Made by a program: the position numbers and the translations under genes. DNA of 52,132 nucleotides from Pyxidicoccus fallax (lineage in GTDB: Bacteria > Myxococcota > Myxococcia > Myxococcales > Myxococcaceae), in NCBI RefSeq assembly GCF_012933655.1, contig NZ_JABBJJ010000046.1, forward strand, positions 1 to 52,132. The letters are read 5' to 3'. Shown piece by piece: positions 35,778 to 46,900 of this stretch (position 1 is its first letter; the number at the start of each line of letters is the position of its first letter). A model generated the notes under the pieces. The model did no database searches. It worked only from the letters and a program-made list of their open reading frames with translations, and was not told where the DNA came from.

Positions 35778-37835
35778 TCAGAAGGTGAACGGGAAGTCGA
35801 TGGGCTCGCCCTGCTTCTTGTGCTTCGGGAAGGACCAGCTCTTGATGAGCCCGCTGATGCAGGTGGCCATGTAGGTGGTGCGGAACTCATCCGTGCGGCA
35901 CGAGACGGCCGTGGTCTTCCCGCTCGTCTGGATGGTCCACCGCATCACCAGCTTGCCGCTGAGCGCCGGGTCCTTCTTCTTCTGCTCGTTCACGCACTTC
36001 ACGATGGCCGGCTTGTTGGCCAGCACCACCGCCATGATGTCCGACTGCTGCAGCCGCTCGGGCGTGGCGCCGCCGGGCTCCGGCGGGACGTACGCGGTGG
36101 GCCGCGCCTCCGGCTGCTTCGTCTCCTGCTTCGGCTTCTTCGTGCCGAACAGCTCGTCGAAGTCGTCGCCGTCGCTCGAGGACGGACGCTCCGCGCGCGC
36201 CACCTGCGGACGCTCCTCGGGCTCCTCGCGACGCGAGGACCCCGACGCGGGACGACGCGTCGTCCCGGAGCGGTCCACCTTCGCCACCGCCGGAGGCTCC
36301 GCCGGCTTCGCGGGCGCCGTCGCCGGGGGCGTCGTGGGCGCCGCGGCCACCGCGGCCGGAGGCGTCGCCGGAGCCGCGGGAGCCGTCCCCGGAGCCGCCG
36401 CCGGAGTCGTCCCCGGCGCCGCGGCCACCGCCGCGCCCGGAGCCGTCCCAGGGGCCGCCGCGGGCGCCGTCGCCGGAGTCCCGGGAGCCGCCGCGGGGGC
36501 CGCCGGCTGCGTGTTCTGCGCCACACCGGACGGCGGCGGAGGCATGGGCGGCATGTTCGTGGCGGCCGGCTGGGCCGCCGCCGGCGGAGTCACCGCGGGC
36601 GTGTCGGAGCGGTTGTTGTTGCCACTGACGAAGAACACCACCGCGCCACCCGCGACGAAGAGGAACGCCGCGGCCGCGCCCACCAGCATGCCCGTCTTGC
36701 TCTTGCCCCCACCCTGCGCGCCGCCCGGGGGCGGGTACGCGGGCGGATAGCCCGGCTGCGGGTACGGCGCCGCCATGGGCTGCGCGTACTGCTGCGGGGG
36801 CGCCACGTACGGCGCCTGCTGCACGGGCGGCGTCGGGTACGGCGCGCCGGGCTGCGCGCCATAGGGCATCTGCGCCGCGGGCGCCATGGGCGCGCCCATC
36901 ATCGGACCCGCACCGGGCAGGGACGGCGAGGACACCGGCTCCGGCGGCGGCATGGGCACGTCCAGGAGGCGCGACTGCGAGACGGGCTCGCGGCCCAGCG
37001 CGGGCGCGGGCGTCGGCGGCGGCTTGGAGAGCGCGTCGTTCTCCTCCTTCACCAGCGAGGCCAGCACGCTGGCGGCGGACGGCTTCCAGCCCATCGGCTC
37101 CTCGGAGGAGGAGGCCGGCGCGCTGTCACCCCGAGCGCCCTTGCCCGCGCTGAACGCGGACTGCACCGGACCGGCCTGCACCGTCGGCGTCGAGGTGGAC
37201 ACCGGCTCGGGCGCGACGATGACGGGCTTGGACGGCCGCGGCGCCAGCACCGAGGCCAGCTCCGCGGTCTCCGACAGCGGAATCCAGTCGCTGAAGCCCG
37301 AGCGCCAGCAGAGGCTGTCCGGGCCCACCTCACCGCGGTCCCACAGGTCCTTCACCTTCTCCACGGTGAACGGGCCCACCTGCTTCTCGTCGATGGCCAC
37401 GTACCACTCGTGCGCGGCGGCGTTGGACTTCGCGTCCTCCTTCGCGGGCTCGGCCTCGGCCTCGGCCAGCTTGCGCACGTTCTCCGCGCTGGCCTCACGC
37501 GCCGCGGCCTCGGCCGCCTCGCCCGCCGGAACCTTGTGCGTGCCGGAGCTGAGGACCTGGTCGAAGACCGCGCCAATCTCGTCCTCTTCCACGTCCGTGA
37601 AGAGGCCGCCCTCGGGCGGAGTGCCGAGCGACGCCGGCATGGACGCGGCGGACGAATCCGCGGCGGAGGACGCGGGAGCGGCTTCCGGCGCCGACTCCTT
37701 CGCGGCCGGCGCGCCCGCGGGGCGCACGGTGATGGTGTGGCCGCACTTCTTGCAGCGAACCTTGACCCCCTTGGGGCCAACCTTGTCGTCGCTGATCATG
37801 TACTGCGCGCGGCAGCTCTCACAGACGAAACGCAT
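35778..37835 (-). CDS. gltJ: AgmX/GltJ-like gliding-motility protein: zinc ribbon, GYF, TM, AgmX/PglI C-terminal domain
   Basis: 685 residues from the chosen start. An N-terminal MJ0042-type zinc ribbon (Cys5, 8, 28, 31) is followed by a GYF domain (~143-195: EWYVAIDEKQVGPF), a Pro-rich linker, one membrane segment (~382-405), a long Ala/Pro/Thr linker and a C-terminal TonB-like AgmX/PglI domain (~590-685, with KCVNEQ, GKLVMRWTI and SWSFPKH). In Myxococcus, GltJ (AgmX) spans the inner membrane and links cytoplasmic MglA-controlled adhesion complexes to the periplasm. ATG 37835 has GGA upstream and a good promoter. The longer frame would start at a TTG (37907) that is itself the -35 box. The neighbouring giant TPR gene supports the assignment. 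Confidence 0.82.
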   Translation of the reverse strand: MRFVCESCRAQYMISDDKVGPKGVKVRCKKCGHTITVRPAGAPAAKESAPEAAPASSAADSSAASMPASLGTPPEGGLFTDVEEDEIGAVFDQVLSSGTHKVPAGEAAEAAAREASAENVRKLAEAEAEPAKEDAKSNAAAHEWYVAIDEKQVGPFTVEKVKDLWDRGEVGPDSLCWRSGFSDWIPLSETAELASVLAPRPSKPVIVAPEPVSTSTPTVQAGPVQSAFSAGKGARGDSAPASSSEEPMGWKPSAASVLASLVKEENDALSKPPPTPAPALGREPVSQSRLLDVPMPPPEPVSSPSLPGAGPMMGAPMAPAAQMPYGAQPGAPYPTPPVQQAPYVAPPQQYAQPMAAPYPQPGYPPAYPPPGGAQGGGKSKTGMLVGAAAAFLFVAGGAVVFFVSGNNNRSDTPAVTPPAAAQPAATNMPPMPPPPSGVAQNTQPAAPAAAPGTPATAPAAAPGTAPGAAVAAAPGTTPAAAPGTAPAAPATPPAAVAAAPTTPPATAPAKPAEPPAVAKVDRSGTTRRPASGSSRREEPEERPQVARAERPSSSDGDDFDELFGTKKPKQETKQPEARPTAYVPPEPGGATPERLQQSDIMAVVLANKPAIVKCVNEQKKKDPALSGKLVMRWTIQTSGKTTAVSCRTDEFRTTYMATCISGLIKSWSFPKHKKQGEPIDFPFTF
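36285..36560 (-). repeat. Low-complexity Ala/Pro/Thr periplasmic linker repeats in gltJ
   Basis: Imperfect tandem units of the type A-A-A-P-G-T-(A/T)-P between the membrane segment and the C-terminal domain. They encode a long flexible linker able to span the periplasm. At DNA level this is a G+C-rich imperfect repeat likely to vary in length between strains. Confidence 0.7.
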
Positions 37836-37878
37836 CTTTTCCGTAAGCCTCGGAAATGACGGGAGAAATCCCGCCCGA

Positions 37879-37907
37879 ATCGTAGAAGTGACATCCGGAG
37901 GGGTCAA
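37879..37907 (-). promoter_or_regulatory. Promoter of the gltJ-like gene
   Basis: On the minus strand, TTGACC (37902-37907), a 17-bp spacer and TACGAT (37879-37884). The leader to ATG 37835 would be about 35-40 nt and includes a 5-bp hairpin (37860-37873). It shows that gltJ can be transcribed separately from the TPR gene upstream. Confidence 0.6.
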
Positions 37908-37946
37908 GGACGCGAACCACGCCCGCCCGGCTACTCATCAACGCAT

Positions 37947-37964
37947 GACCCCGTTACCGGGGTC
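37947..37964 (-). terminator. Possible weak terminator after the giant TPR gene
   Basis: A perfect 7-bp stem GACCCCG / CGGGGTC with a 4-nt loop, 6 bp beyond the TPR-gene stop, without a T run. Confidence 0.35.
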
Positions 37965-37969
37965 TGTCG

Positions 37970-40900
37970 CTACTTGCGCACCTGTACCTCCACGTGGGTG
38001 CCCACGGCGACGCGCAGGGCGTGCAGGTCCTCGGAGGTGGCGAACACGAGCAACTCCCGGAGCTTGTTGCGCACGGGGACGCGGAAGGCGGAGCCCGTCT
38101 CGCCCTGGACGAGGCGGCGCACCGGCTCCATTTCGCCCGCGGCGAACAGGCCCGCGCGCGCGGCGGTCAGCTCCGCGCCCTCCAGGTACTGGCGCACGGC
38201 CTGGGGCGTGGCGCCCGGCAGCCAGGCGCGAGCGGCCTTGGCCAGCGCCGCGCGGTCCGGCTCGCTGAGGCTCTTCTCCAACAGCCGCCGCTCCGGCTCC
38301 ACCAGGTGCTGCGCCTCGGCGATGCGCACGTTGCCCACCACGAGGCTCAGCGCCGCCTGGAGGATGGCCTCCAGGCGCTCCACGGCCACGCGCTGGCTGA
38401 AGGCCAGCTCCGGACGCGCCAGCGCCAGGGTGCGGCCCAGGAGGTAGTACACCTCCTTCTGGCCCTGCTCCGCGAAGTACTTGCCGCCCACGCGCACGCA
38501 GGCCGGGTGCGTCTGCAGCAGCTCCGCGTTGACGAGCGGCTCGGGAGCCGGCTCGTTGGAGCGCTTCGCCATGCGCTCGCGCGTGGCCACGAGGAAGGGC
38601 GAGTACAGCTCCACCGCCTCCATGCCCAACAGGCGCGCCACGTACCGGTAGTGGTGCACGTGGTACTCCTGCGCGCTGGCCACGTCGATGCGGTGCTTCT
38701 TCGGCACCAGCTGGTACTGCGGGAAGGGCACCGCGTACAGGTGGCCCGCCTTCTCGAAGAGCAGCCCCAGGAGCTCGGCCAGCGGGCCGCGCGCCTTCGG
38801 GTGGAAGAGGTGGTTGTGCCACAGCTGGTCCGTCAGCGGCCGCTGCGCCACTTCCTTCTTCTTCGCGTAGGGCCCCAGCTTGGTGAGGATTTCCTGCTCG
38901 TCCTCACCCGCCTCGCCCAGCAGGCCCGCGGACGCCTGCGCCGCGAGCCACGCGCCGTCGTAGTCCTTGCGCAGCGCGGCCAGGCGCACGAGCTGACCGC
39001 ACACCTTGCGCGGGTCCGTCGTGTTGGGCAGCGCGCGGCGGAGCGCGGCGATGGCCTCCTCCTCCTTGCCCGGCATCTGCCCGGCCACTTCCGCGAACGT
39101 CTCCTGCACCGTCGCGTCGTCCGGCAGGCCCTTGGCGGCGACACCGTAGGCGGCCACCGCGCCCTCAGGGTGCTTGAGCACCTGGAGGTACAGGTCGCCG
39201 AGCGCGCGCCACAGCGCCATGCGCGCCACGTGCGTCTCCGGCGTCTTGGGCAGCCGGCCCAGCATCTTCGTGTAGTTCTCCTCCAGCACCTTCCACTGGC
39301 GCGCCGAGCCGAGCATCGCCTCCAGCGCGCTGAAGGCCTCCACGAAGCGCGGGTCCAAATCCAGTGCGGCGTTGAAGGCCTGGGTGGCGCCCTCCACGTC
39401 CTTCAAGTCATCGCGACGCAGCTCGCCCAGGGCGAACCAGACGCGCTTGGCCTTGTGCGGCTCCATGGCCAGCGCGGGCAGCGCCAGCATCCGCCCCAGC
39501 ACGTCCGCGGCCTTCTGGCCCTGCCGCGTCTCGCGCAGCAGCACGTAGAGCTGGTCCATCACCTCGGGCGCGTCAGGCTGCGCCTTGAGCGCCGTGGTGA
39601 AGGCGTCGATGGCCATGTACGGGTCGTGCAGGTGGTCGCGCGCGATGCGGCCCAGCTCCAGCGCCACCTTCGCCTTCGCCTCGCCCTCCAGCACGCCCAC
39701 CAGCTGCTGGCGCAGCTCGGTGGACTTCTCGTACTGGGCGGCCTTGTCCATCAGCGCCACCAGCGCGCGCAGCGTCGGCTCGTGGCCGGGGTCGATGGCC
39801 AGCGCCTTCTCGAAGTGGTTCTGCGCGCGGTCCGTCTGGCCGAGCGCGGCGTGGATGTCGCCGATCTGCCAGTAGACCTCCACCACCTCCAGGTCGGTCA
39901 GCTCCTCGCGGTGGTGGATGAGGATGGTCTGGAAGACCTTGAGCGCGCCCTCGTAGCGGCGCGTCTGCACCAGCAGGTTGCCGTAGCCCTCCAGCGCGGG
40001 CAGGTAGGTGGCGTCCAGCTCGTAGGCCTTCTCGTAGCAGCCGAGGGCCTTGTCGCGCCGGCCCAGCTTCTCCGCCACGTAGCCCAGGCGGTACAGCTGA
40101 CGGCAGAGGTCCGCGGCGCTGACGGACTCCTTCTCCACCATCGCCTTCTCCGCCATCTTCCGCGTGACGATGTCCAGCATCCGCTCGCCGGACGCCCAGT
40201 CCTCGCGGGCGATGTAGACGTCCGACAGGGGCCGCGCGGCCTCGAGGCTGTCCGGGATGTGCTTGAGGGCCTGCTCCCAGTAGCCGGTGGCCGTCTCGCG
40301 GTCCTCGCGCGTCTCCGCGTGGTAGCGCGCCACGTCCAGCAGCGCGCGGCCCTTGGCGACCGGGTCCTCGGTCTGCTCGGCCTCCTGGATGAGCGTCTGC
40401 TCGTAGCCCGCCCAGTCCTTCTCCTGCTCCTGGATGCCCTTGAGGGCGCGGATGCTGGGCAGGTGGCCCGGGTCGATGGCGAGGGCCTGCTGGTAGGCGC
40501 TCCGCGCGCTGCCGGAGTCCATCAGCATGTCCTCGTTGATCTTCCCGAGGCGGTAGTACAGCTCCACCGCGTCCGGCGTCTGGCCGGCGAGCTCCGCCTC
40601 CTTGGCCAGCATCTCCAGCGCGAAGGGCCAGTTGCCGCTGCGCTCGTAGAGGTTGCCCAGCGCGTGCAGCGCCGGCCGGCACGCGGGGTCCGCCGCGAGC
40701 GCCGCGTGGTAGCTGTTCACCGCCTTGTCCAGCGCCTTGAGCTGCTGGTATTGGACGTTGCCGATGTCCACGTACAGCTCGGCCTGCTCCTGCGGGCTGA
40801 CGGCCAGCGACAGCTGCCGCTCGTACGCGGAGATGAGGTCCTCCCAGCGGCCCTGCATGCGCCGCAGGCGGATGAGCGACTTGATGGCCTGGACGTTCTG

Positions 40901-43900
40901 CGGGTCGATGGAGAGCACGCCCTCCACGCAGACGTCGGCGTTGGCCGGGTTCTGGTACTTGTCCTCCCAGATGGTGGCGCTGCGGAAGAGGACGCGGACC
41001 TTCTCGCGCCAGTCCTCGCTCAGCTCCAGCATCCGCTCGTAGATGGCGAGCAGGTCCGCCGGCTGGTCCAGCCGCGTGTGCAGCCGCTCCAGGGCCTCCA
41101 GCGCCGTGCGGTTGACGGGGTCCAGCTCCAGCGCCTGCCGGTAGGCGGCCACCGCGGACTCGTCGTCGTTGAGGTCGCGCTCGTAGACGCCGGCCACCTC
41201 CACCTGGATGCGGGCCCGCTCCTCGATGGTGTCCGCGAGGTCCCTCGCGCGCAGCAGCGTGGCCGCCACGTCCGGCCAGGAGCGCTGCCGCCGGTACAGC
41301 GCGGTGAGCACGCCCAGCGTCTCCGCGTCCGGCTCCAGCTCCAGCGCGCGAAGCAGCGCGCTGGCGGCCTCCGTCGGGTCGTCCAGCTTCTCGTCCCAGA
41401 TGCGGGCAATCTCGCGGAGGATGCCCTTGCGCTGCTCAATCGAGCCGGCGGCCTCCAGCTTCTGCTCGAGGGCGACGACGTAGTCCTTGTCGCGCCCGCG
41501 CCGCTGGAACATGGCGGCGAGGCCGTCCAGCGCGGTGGCGTTGGTCGGGTCGAACTCGAGAATCTTCCGGAACGAGCCCTCCGCGGCCTGCGGGTCATCC
41601 AGCCGCGTGTCGTGCACGCGGGCCAGCGTGGCGTAGAGGCGCTCGGCGAGCGAGCCGCGCGGCAGCTCGTCGGCGACCTCCTCGTAGACGGCGGCCAGCT
41701 CCTCGTGGCTGCCCGTCTCGTCCGCCAGCCGCTCCACCTCCTCGCGCAACGTGTCGTCCGACGCGTCCAGCTGCAGCGCGCGGCACAGCGCGAGGAAGGC
41801 CACGTCCTTCTGCCCCAGCCGCCCCTCCTGCACCCGGGCCAGCTCGCGCAGCGAGGCCAGCTTCTCCTCGTTCGTCACGAGGTGGGGCATGTAGCGGTCC
41901 ACCACCGTGGCGTACGCGCGCCAGTCGTTGTGCGTCTTGTACAGCGCGCACGCGCGCTCGTAGGCGGTGCGGTTGGACGGGTCCAGCTCCAGCACCTTCT
42001 CCAGCGCGCCCGTGGCCAGCTCGGGCTTGCCGCCCTGCCCCACCCACAGGTCCGCCACCGCGAAGTGCGTGGCCACCGCCAGCTCGCGCTCCTCGGCCGT
42101 CAGGTGCACCTGCACCTTCAGCTCCAGCGCGCGCACGGCGTCGTTCCAGGCGCGCAGGGACTCGAAGAGCGAGTACACGCGCTCCAGGTCCGGCACCAGG
42201 TGCGGCTCCACCTCCAGCGCGCGGCGGGCGGCGTCGAGCGCCTCCTCGCGGCGGCCCATGCCGGCCAGCACTTCCGCCAGCCGCAGGCGCAGCGCCTTCA
42301 CGCCCTCGCTGCTCTCCTGCAGCGGGATGAGCCGGCGCAGCACGCCCACCAGCTCCTCGCGCTGACCGGTCTCGTCGTACAGGTCGCGCAGGCTGTCCAG
42401 CACGCCGCGGTGGCGCGGGTCGCGGTCCAGCGCCGCCTTGAAGTACGGCACCGCGGCTTCCGGCTGCTTCAGCAGGCGGTACACCACGCGGCCCAGCCGC
42501 TCGTTGAGGCGCACCACCTCGCGCGGGTCCAGCGTCACCGCCAGCCGGCCCTCCAGCAACTCACGCAGGTCGCCCGGACGGTTCGCGCGCTCGTACAGCG
42601 ACTCCAGCGCGGAGAAGGCCTGCTCGTTGCGCGAGTTCTTCGCCAGCAGCTCGCGGTACAGGTCGATGGAGCGGTCCAGGTCCGACAGCCCCTCGGCGGA
42701 CACCTGCGCCATCTTCGCGAGCACGCGGTCGCGCTCGGCGCCGGAGACCTTGTCGGCCTGGAGCTTCAGGATGGCGTAGAGCTTCTCGGACGCGTTGGCG
42801 CTCTCGTAGATGCCCTCCAAGAGGCGCGCGGACGCCAGGTGCGCCGGCTCCAGCTTGAGGATGGCCTCGTACGCGCCGGCCGCCCGGTCCGGGCTGTCCA
42901 GCCGCTCCTGGTAGAGCTGCCCGAGGCGGAAGAGGTAGCCCACCTTCTCCGCGGACTCGGTGGCGCCGGTGACGAGCGCCTCGAGGATGCCGGCCAGCTC
43001 CGGCCAGGCCTCCAGGTGCATGTACAGCCGGTCCAGCGCGACGAGCGCCTTGTCCTGCACGTCCGGGTGCAGCGTGCGCGCGCGCTCGTAGTAGGTGACG
43101 GCGCGGTCGGAGTCGCGCAGCTTCGTCTCGAGAATCTGCCCCAGCTTGAGGCACACCTGCGCGGCGTCCGCGGCCTCGGCCACGCGCGGCAGCGCCTCCT
43201 CGTACGCCGACACCAGCTCGTCGTAGCTGTTGGCCGCGTCCGTGGCGTTCTCCAGCCGGCGGCGCACCTCGCCGTCGTTGGGGTCCTCCTTGAAGGCGCG
43301 GAAGAGGGCCAGGAAGGCCAGCTCCGCCTCGCCCTGCGCCTCGCGCAGCGTGGCCAGCTCGCCCAGGAGCGCCTTGCGCTCGAAGGCGTCGGTGGACACG
43401 CCCACGCGCGTCTCGATGACCTGCGCCAGGCGCGGCACGTCACCCGCGGCGCGCAGGGCGCGCAGCAGCGTCTCCACCGCCAGCAGGTTCTGCGGCTCGC
43501 GGGTGACGAGCGCCTCCAGCCGGCCCACCGTGCCCGCATGGTTGGGCTGCACCGCCAGCACCTCGCCGTACAGCGCGAGCGCGCCCGTCTTGTCCAGCAG
43601 GCGCGACTCGCGCACGGTGGCCAGGCGGAACTTCAGCTCCACGCCCTCCTCGGGCGGCAGCAGGGCGATGCGCTTCGACAGCACGTCGGCCAGCTCGGGC
43701 CAGCGCTCCTGCTTCTGGCAGAGCGCCTCCATGCGCTCCAGCGCCGCCACGTCGTCCGGCTTGAGCTCCAGCAGGCGCCGGAACGTCGCCAGCGCGCTCA
43801 ACGAGTCCTTGAGCTGCTCTTCCTGCAGCGTGCCCATCTGGAAGAGCACCGCCGCGCGGCGCGCCGGCTCCTCCGCCACGGCGAGCTGCCGGCGCAGCAC

Positions 43901-46900
43901 CTCCAAGAGCTCCGTGGGCTTGCCCTGCGAGGCCACCAGCCGCACCGTGCCGTCCAGCGCCTCGGTGTCGGTGGGGCGCAGCTCCAGCACGCGCTTCCAC
44001 GACGCCAGCGCCTCGGCCGGCTCGCCCAGGTCCGTCTGGATGCGGGCCAGCGCGCGGTACAGCTCGGCGCGGGACGAGTCACCCGCCTTGGACGCCACCT
44101 CGGACAGCACCGCGGAGAGCTCCTCGGGCGCCTCGGCCTTGTCCACCAGCGCCACGCACATCTCCAGCGAGCGCAGGTCGTCCGGCAGCTCGCGCAGCGC
44201 GCGGGTGGCGGACACGAAGCCCATCTCCGGGTTCTCCAGCGGGCCGGAGTAGATTTCCGCGATGCGGCGCAGCAGCGCGGCGCGCTCCTGCGGCACCGCC
44301 TCCGCCGAGGCGCGCGACTCCAGCATCTCCACCTGCTTCAGGTGGTTGCCCACCGAGGCGAAGATGGGCTCCAGGGCGCTGGCGGCGGCGCCGCGCAGCG
44401 GACTGTCCGAGCGCGCCATCTCCTCCAGCGCGCCCACCGCGCCCGCGTGCCCGGCCCGGCGCGCCAGCACCGCCTGATACAGCTCCAGCGCGCCGCGCGG
44501 GTCCTCCAGGCGCGACACCTTGAGGCGGCCCAGGCGCACCCGCAGGTCGGACGCCTCCTCCTGCGCGCCGCGCGCGTCCGCGAGCTGGATTTCCCGCTCG
44601 ATGTGCTGCGCCAGCTCCGGCCAGCGCTCCGTGTCCGCCAGCACGCGGCCCAGGAGCTTCAGCGCGTTGCCGTTCTCCGGACGCAGCGCGAGGATTTCAC
44701 GGTACGCCTGCGCCGCCAGCGACTTGTCCGCCAGCGTCTCCTCGGCGAGGTGGGCCAGCTCGAAGAGCAGGTTCACCTGCGAGGACGCGTTGGCCTCCGC
44801 CGCCACCTGCCGGCGCATGACGAGCGCCAGCTCGCGGTTCGCGCCGGTGCGGCGGTGCACGCGGGCGATGGACTCCAGCACCGTCTTGTTCTTCGGATCC
44901 CTCCGGCTCACCTCCTCCAGCGCGCGGACCGCGAGGTCGTAGCGCTTGAGGCGGTTGTCGTAGATGCCGGCCAGACGCCGCCACAAATCACCCGCGAGCG
45001 GCTCCTGCGGGTCGCGCTCGAGCTGATCCTCGTAGGCCCCGGCCACCTCCTCGAAGGAGCCGGAGTCCGCCGCGAGCCGCTCCAGCTCGTCCCGGACGGC
45101 GGCCTCGTGGGGGAACTCGTTGAAGGCGCGCAGGCGCGCGACGAAGGCGAGCGACGTCTGCCCCAGTGCCTCGCGCAGCATGGCGATTTCCTGCAGGTGC
45201 TCCAGCCGCCGCTCCGGCGCCACGCCGGGCAGCAGCACCTCCAGCACCTCCACCAGCTTCCGCGTGTCGTTGATGCCGCGGTAGACGGGCTCCAAGAGGC
45301 GCGCCGCCTCCACGCGCGGGCCGTCGTGCGCCATCAGCCGCTCCAGGCCGGCCACCACCTGGCCGTCCCCGGGCGCCAGCTCCAGCAGCCGGCGGTACAC
45401 CGGCAGCGACTCGGCGGGGCCCACTTCCTTCTCGAGCAGCTGCGCGCGCTTCAGCAGCCAGCCGCGGCGCGCGTTGTCGTCCGCCGCGCCGTCCGCGAGC
45501 TGGTCCAGCACGTCCGCCTGCTCCACGAAGCGCCGCGCCTTGGCGTACAGCTTCTCCAGCGCGAGCAGCCCCTCGGGCACCTTCCGCAGCGCCAGCGCCG
45601 AGCGGTACGTCTCGATGGCCTTCGCGTCCTCGCCCGCGTTGGCGTACGCCTCGCCCGCCTTGAGCAGCAGGCCCACGCGCTCCACGGGGTCCGTGGAGAG
45701 CTGCGCCTGGCGCGTGTACACCTCGGACAGGCTCTTGGCGTTCTGCCCCTTCTCGTACAGACGCGAGAGGGCCTCCAGCGCCTGCCGGTCCTGCGGCGCG
45801 TCCGCCAGCAGGTTCTTCCAGAGGCGCGCGGCCTCCTCCGGCTGGTCCAGCGACTCGCGCAGCTCCGCGGCGCGCCGCAGCAGCTCCAGCGCCGCCGGGT
45901 CGCCGGACGTCAGCTCCAGCGCCGCCGTCTCGTAGATCTCCGCCAGCACCTCGTACGAGCCCGTCTCGCGCGCCAGCCGCTCCAGCTCCGGCCGCACACC
46001 GTCCCGGTCCAGGTTCTGGGCGAAGGACTTCACCGCCGACATGAAGGCGAGCGGCGCCTGGTTCATCTCGCGCTCGTAGATGCGGCGCACCTCGCCCGCG
46101 AGGAGGATCTTCTCCACGGTGAGGGCGGACTCCATCCGCGCCTCGCGCAGCGCCACGCGGCGGGCATGGTCACCCACCTGCGCCAGCACCGGGTCCAGCA
46201 CGTCCAGCGCCGCGCCGCTCGTGGGCACGGCGGCCTTCACCCACTCCTCCAGCGCCGCGCGGGCGCCGGGGTGGCCGGGGTCCTCGGAGAGGATCTTCTT
46301 GTAGAGGCCGAGCGCCGCGTTCGCGTCGTCCAGCTCCGTGCGCTTGAGCTCCGCCAGGCGGAAGGACACCTCGCGCCCCTGCGGGCTCTGCCCCTCCTGG
46401 TTGCGGCGCAGGCCCAGCGCCCAGGCCAGGTCCTCGTTGCGGCCCAGCTCCGTGTAGAGGCGGTCCAGCGCGGCGGCGGCCTCGCGGTTGGCGGGGTCGC
46501 GCTCGGCGATGGCGCGCCACGCGGCGGCGGCGCTCTCGCGGTCGGTGAGGCGCGTCTCGTGCAGCAGCGCGGCCTCGCGCAGGAAGACGAGCTGCTCGGC
46601 CGGCTCCGGCGTCACGGCGGCCAGCTTCTCCAGCACCTCGGCCAGCGCCGCCCACTCCTCGCCCGCGCGGTGCAGACGCTGCAGGGCGCGCAGGCTGTCC
46701 AGGTTGCCCGGCTCCAGGGCCAGCAGGTCGCGCAGGGCCTTCACCGCGCCGGCCTTGTCGTCCAGCTTCTTCTCCTGCACCTCGGCCAGCTCGCGCAGCA
46801 GCGCCAGCCGCGCCGGGCCCACGTCGCCCTCCTCCGCCAGCTCGGCGAGGATTTCCGCGTAGCTGTCCAGCGCGTCCGCGTCCTCCGCCGCCTGCCGCGC

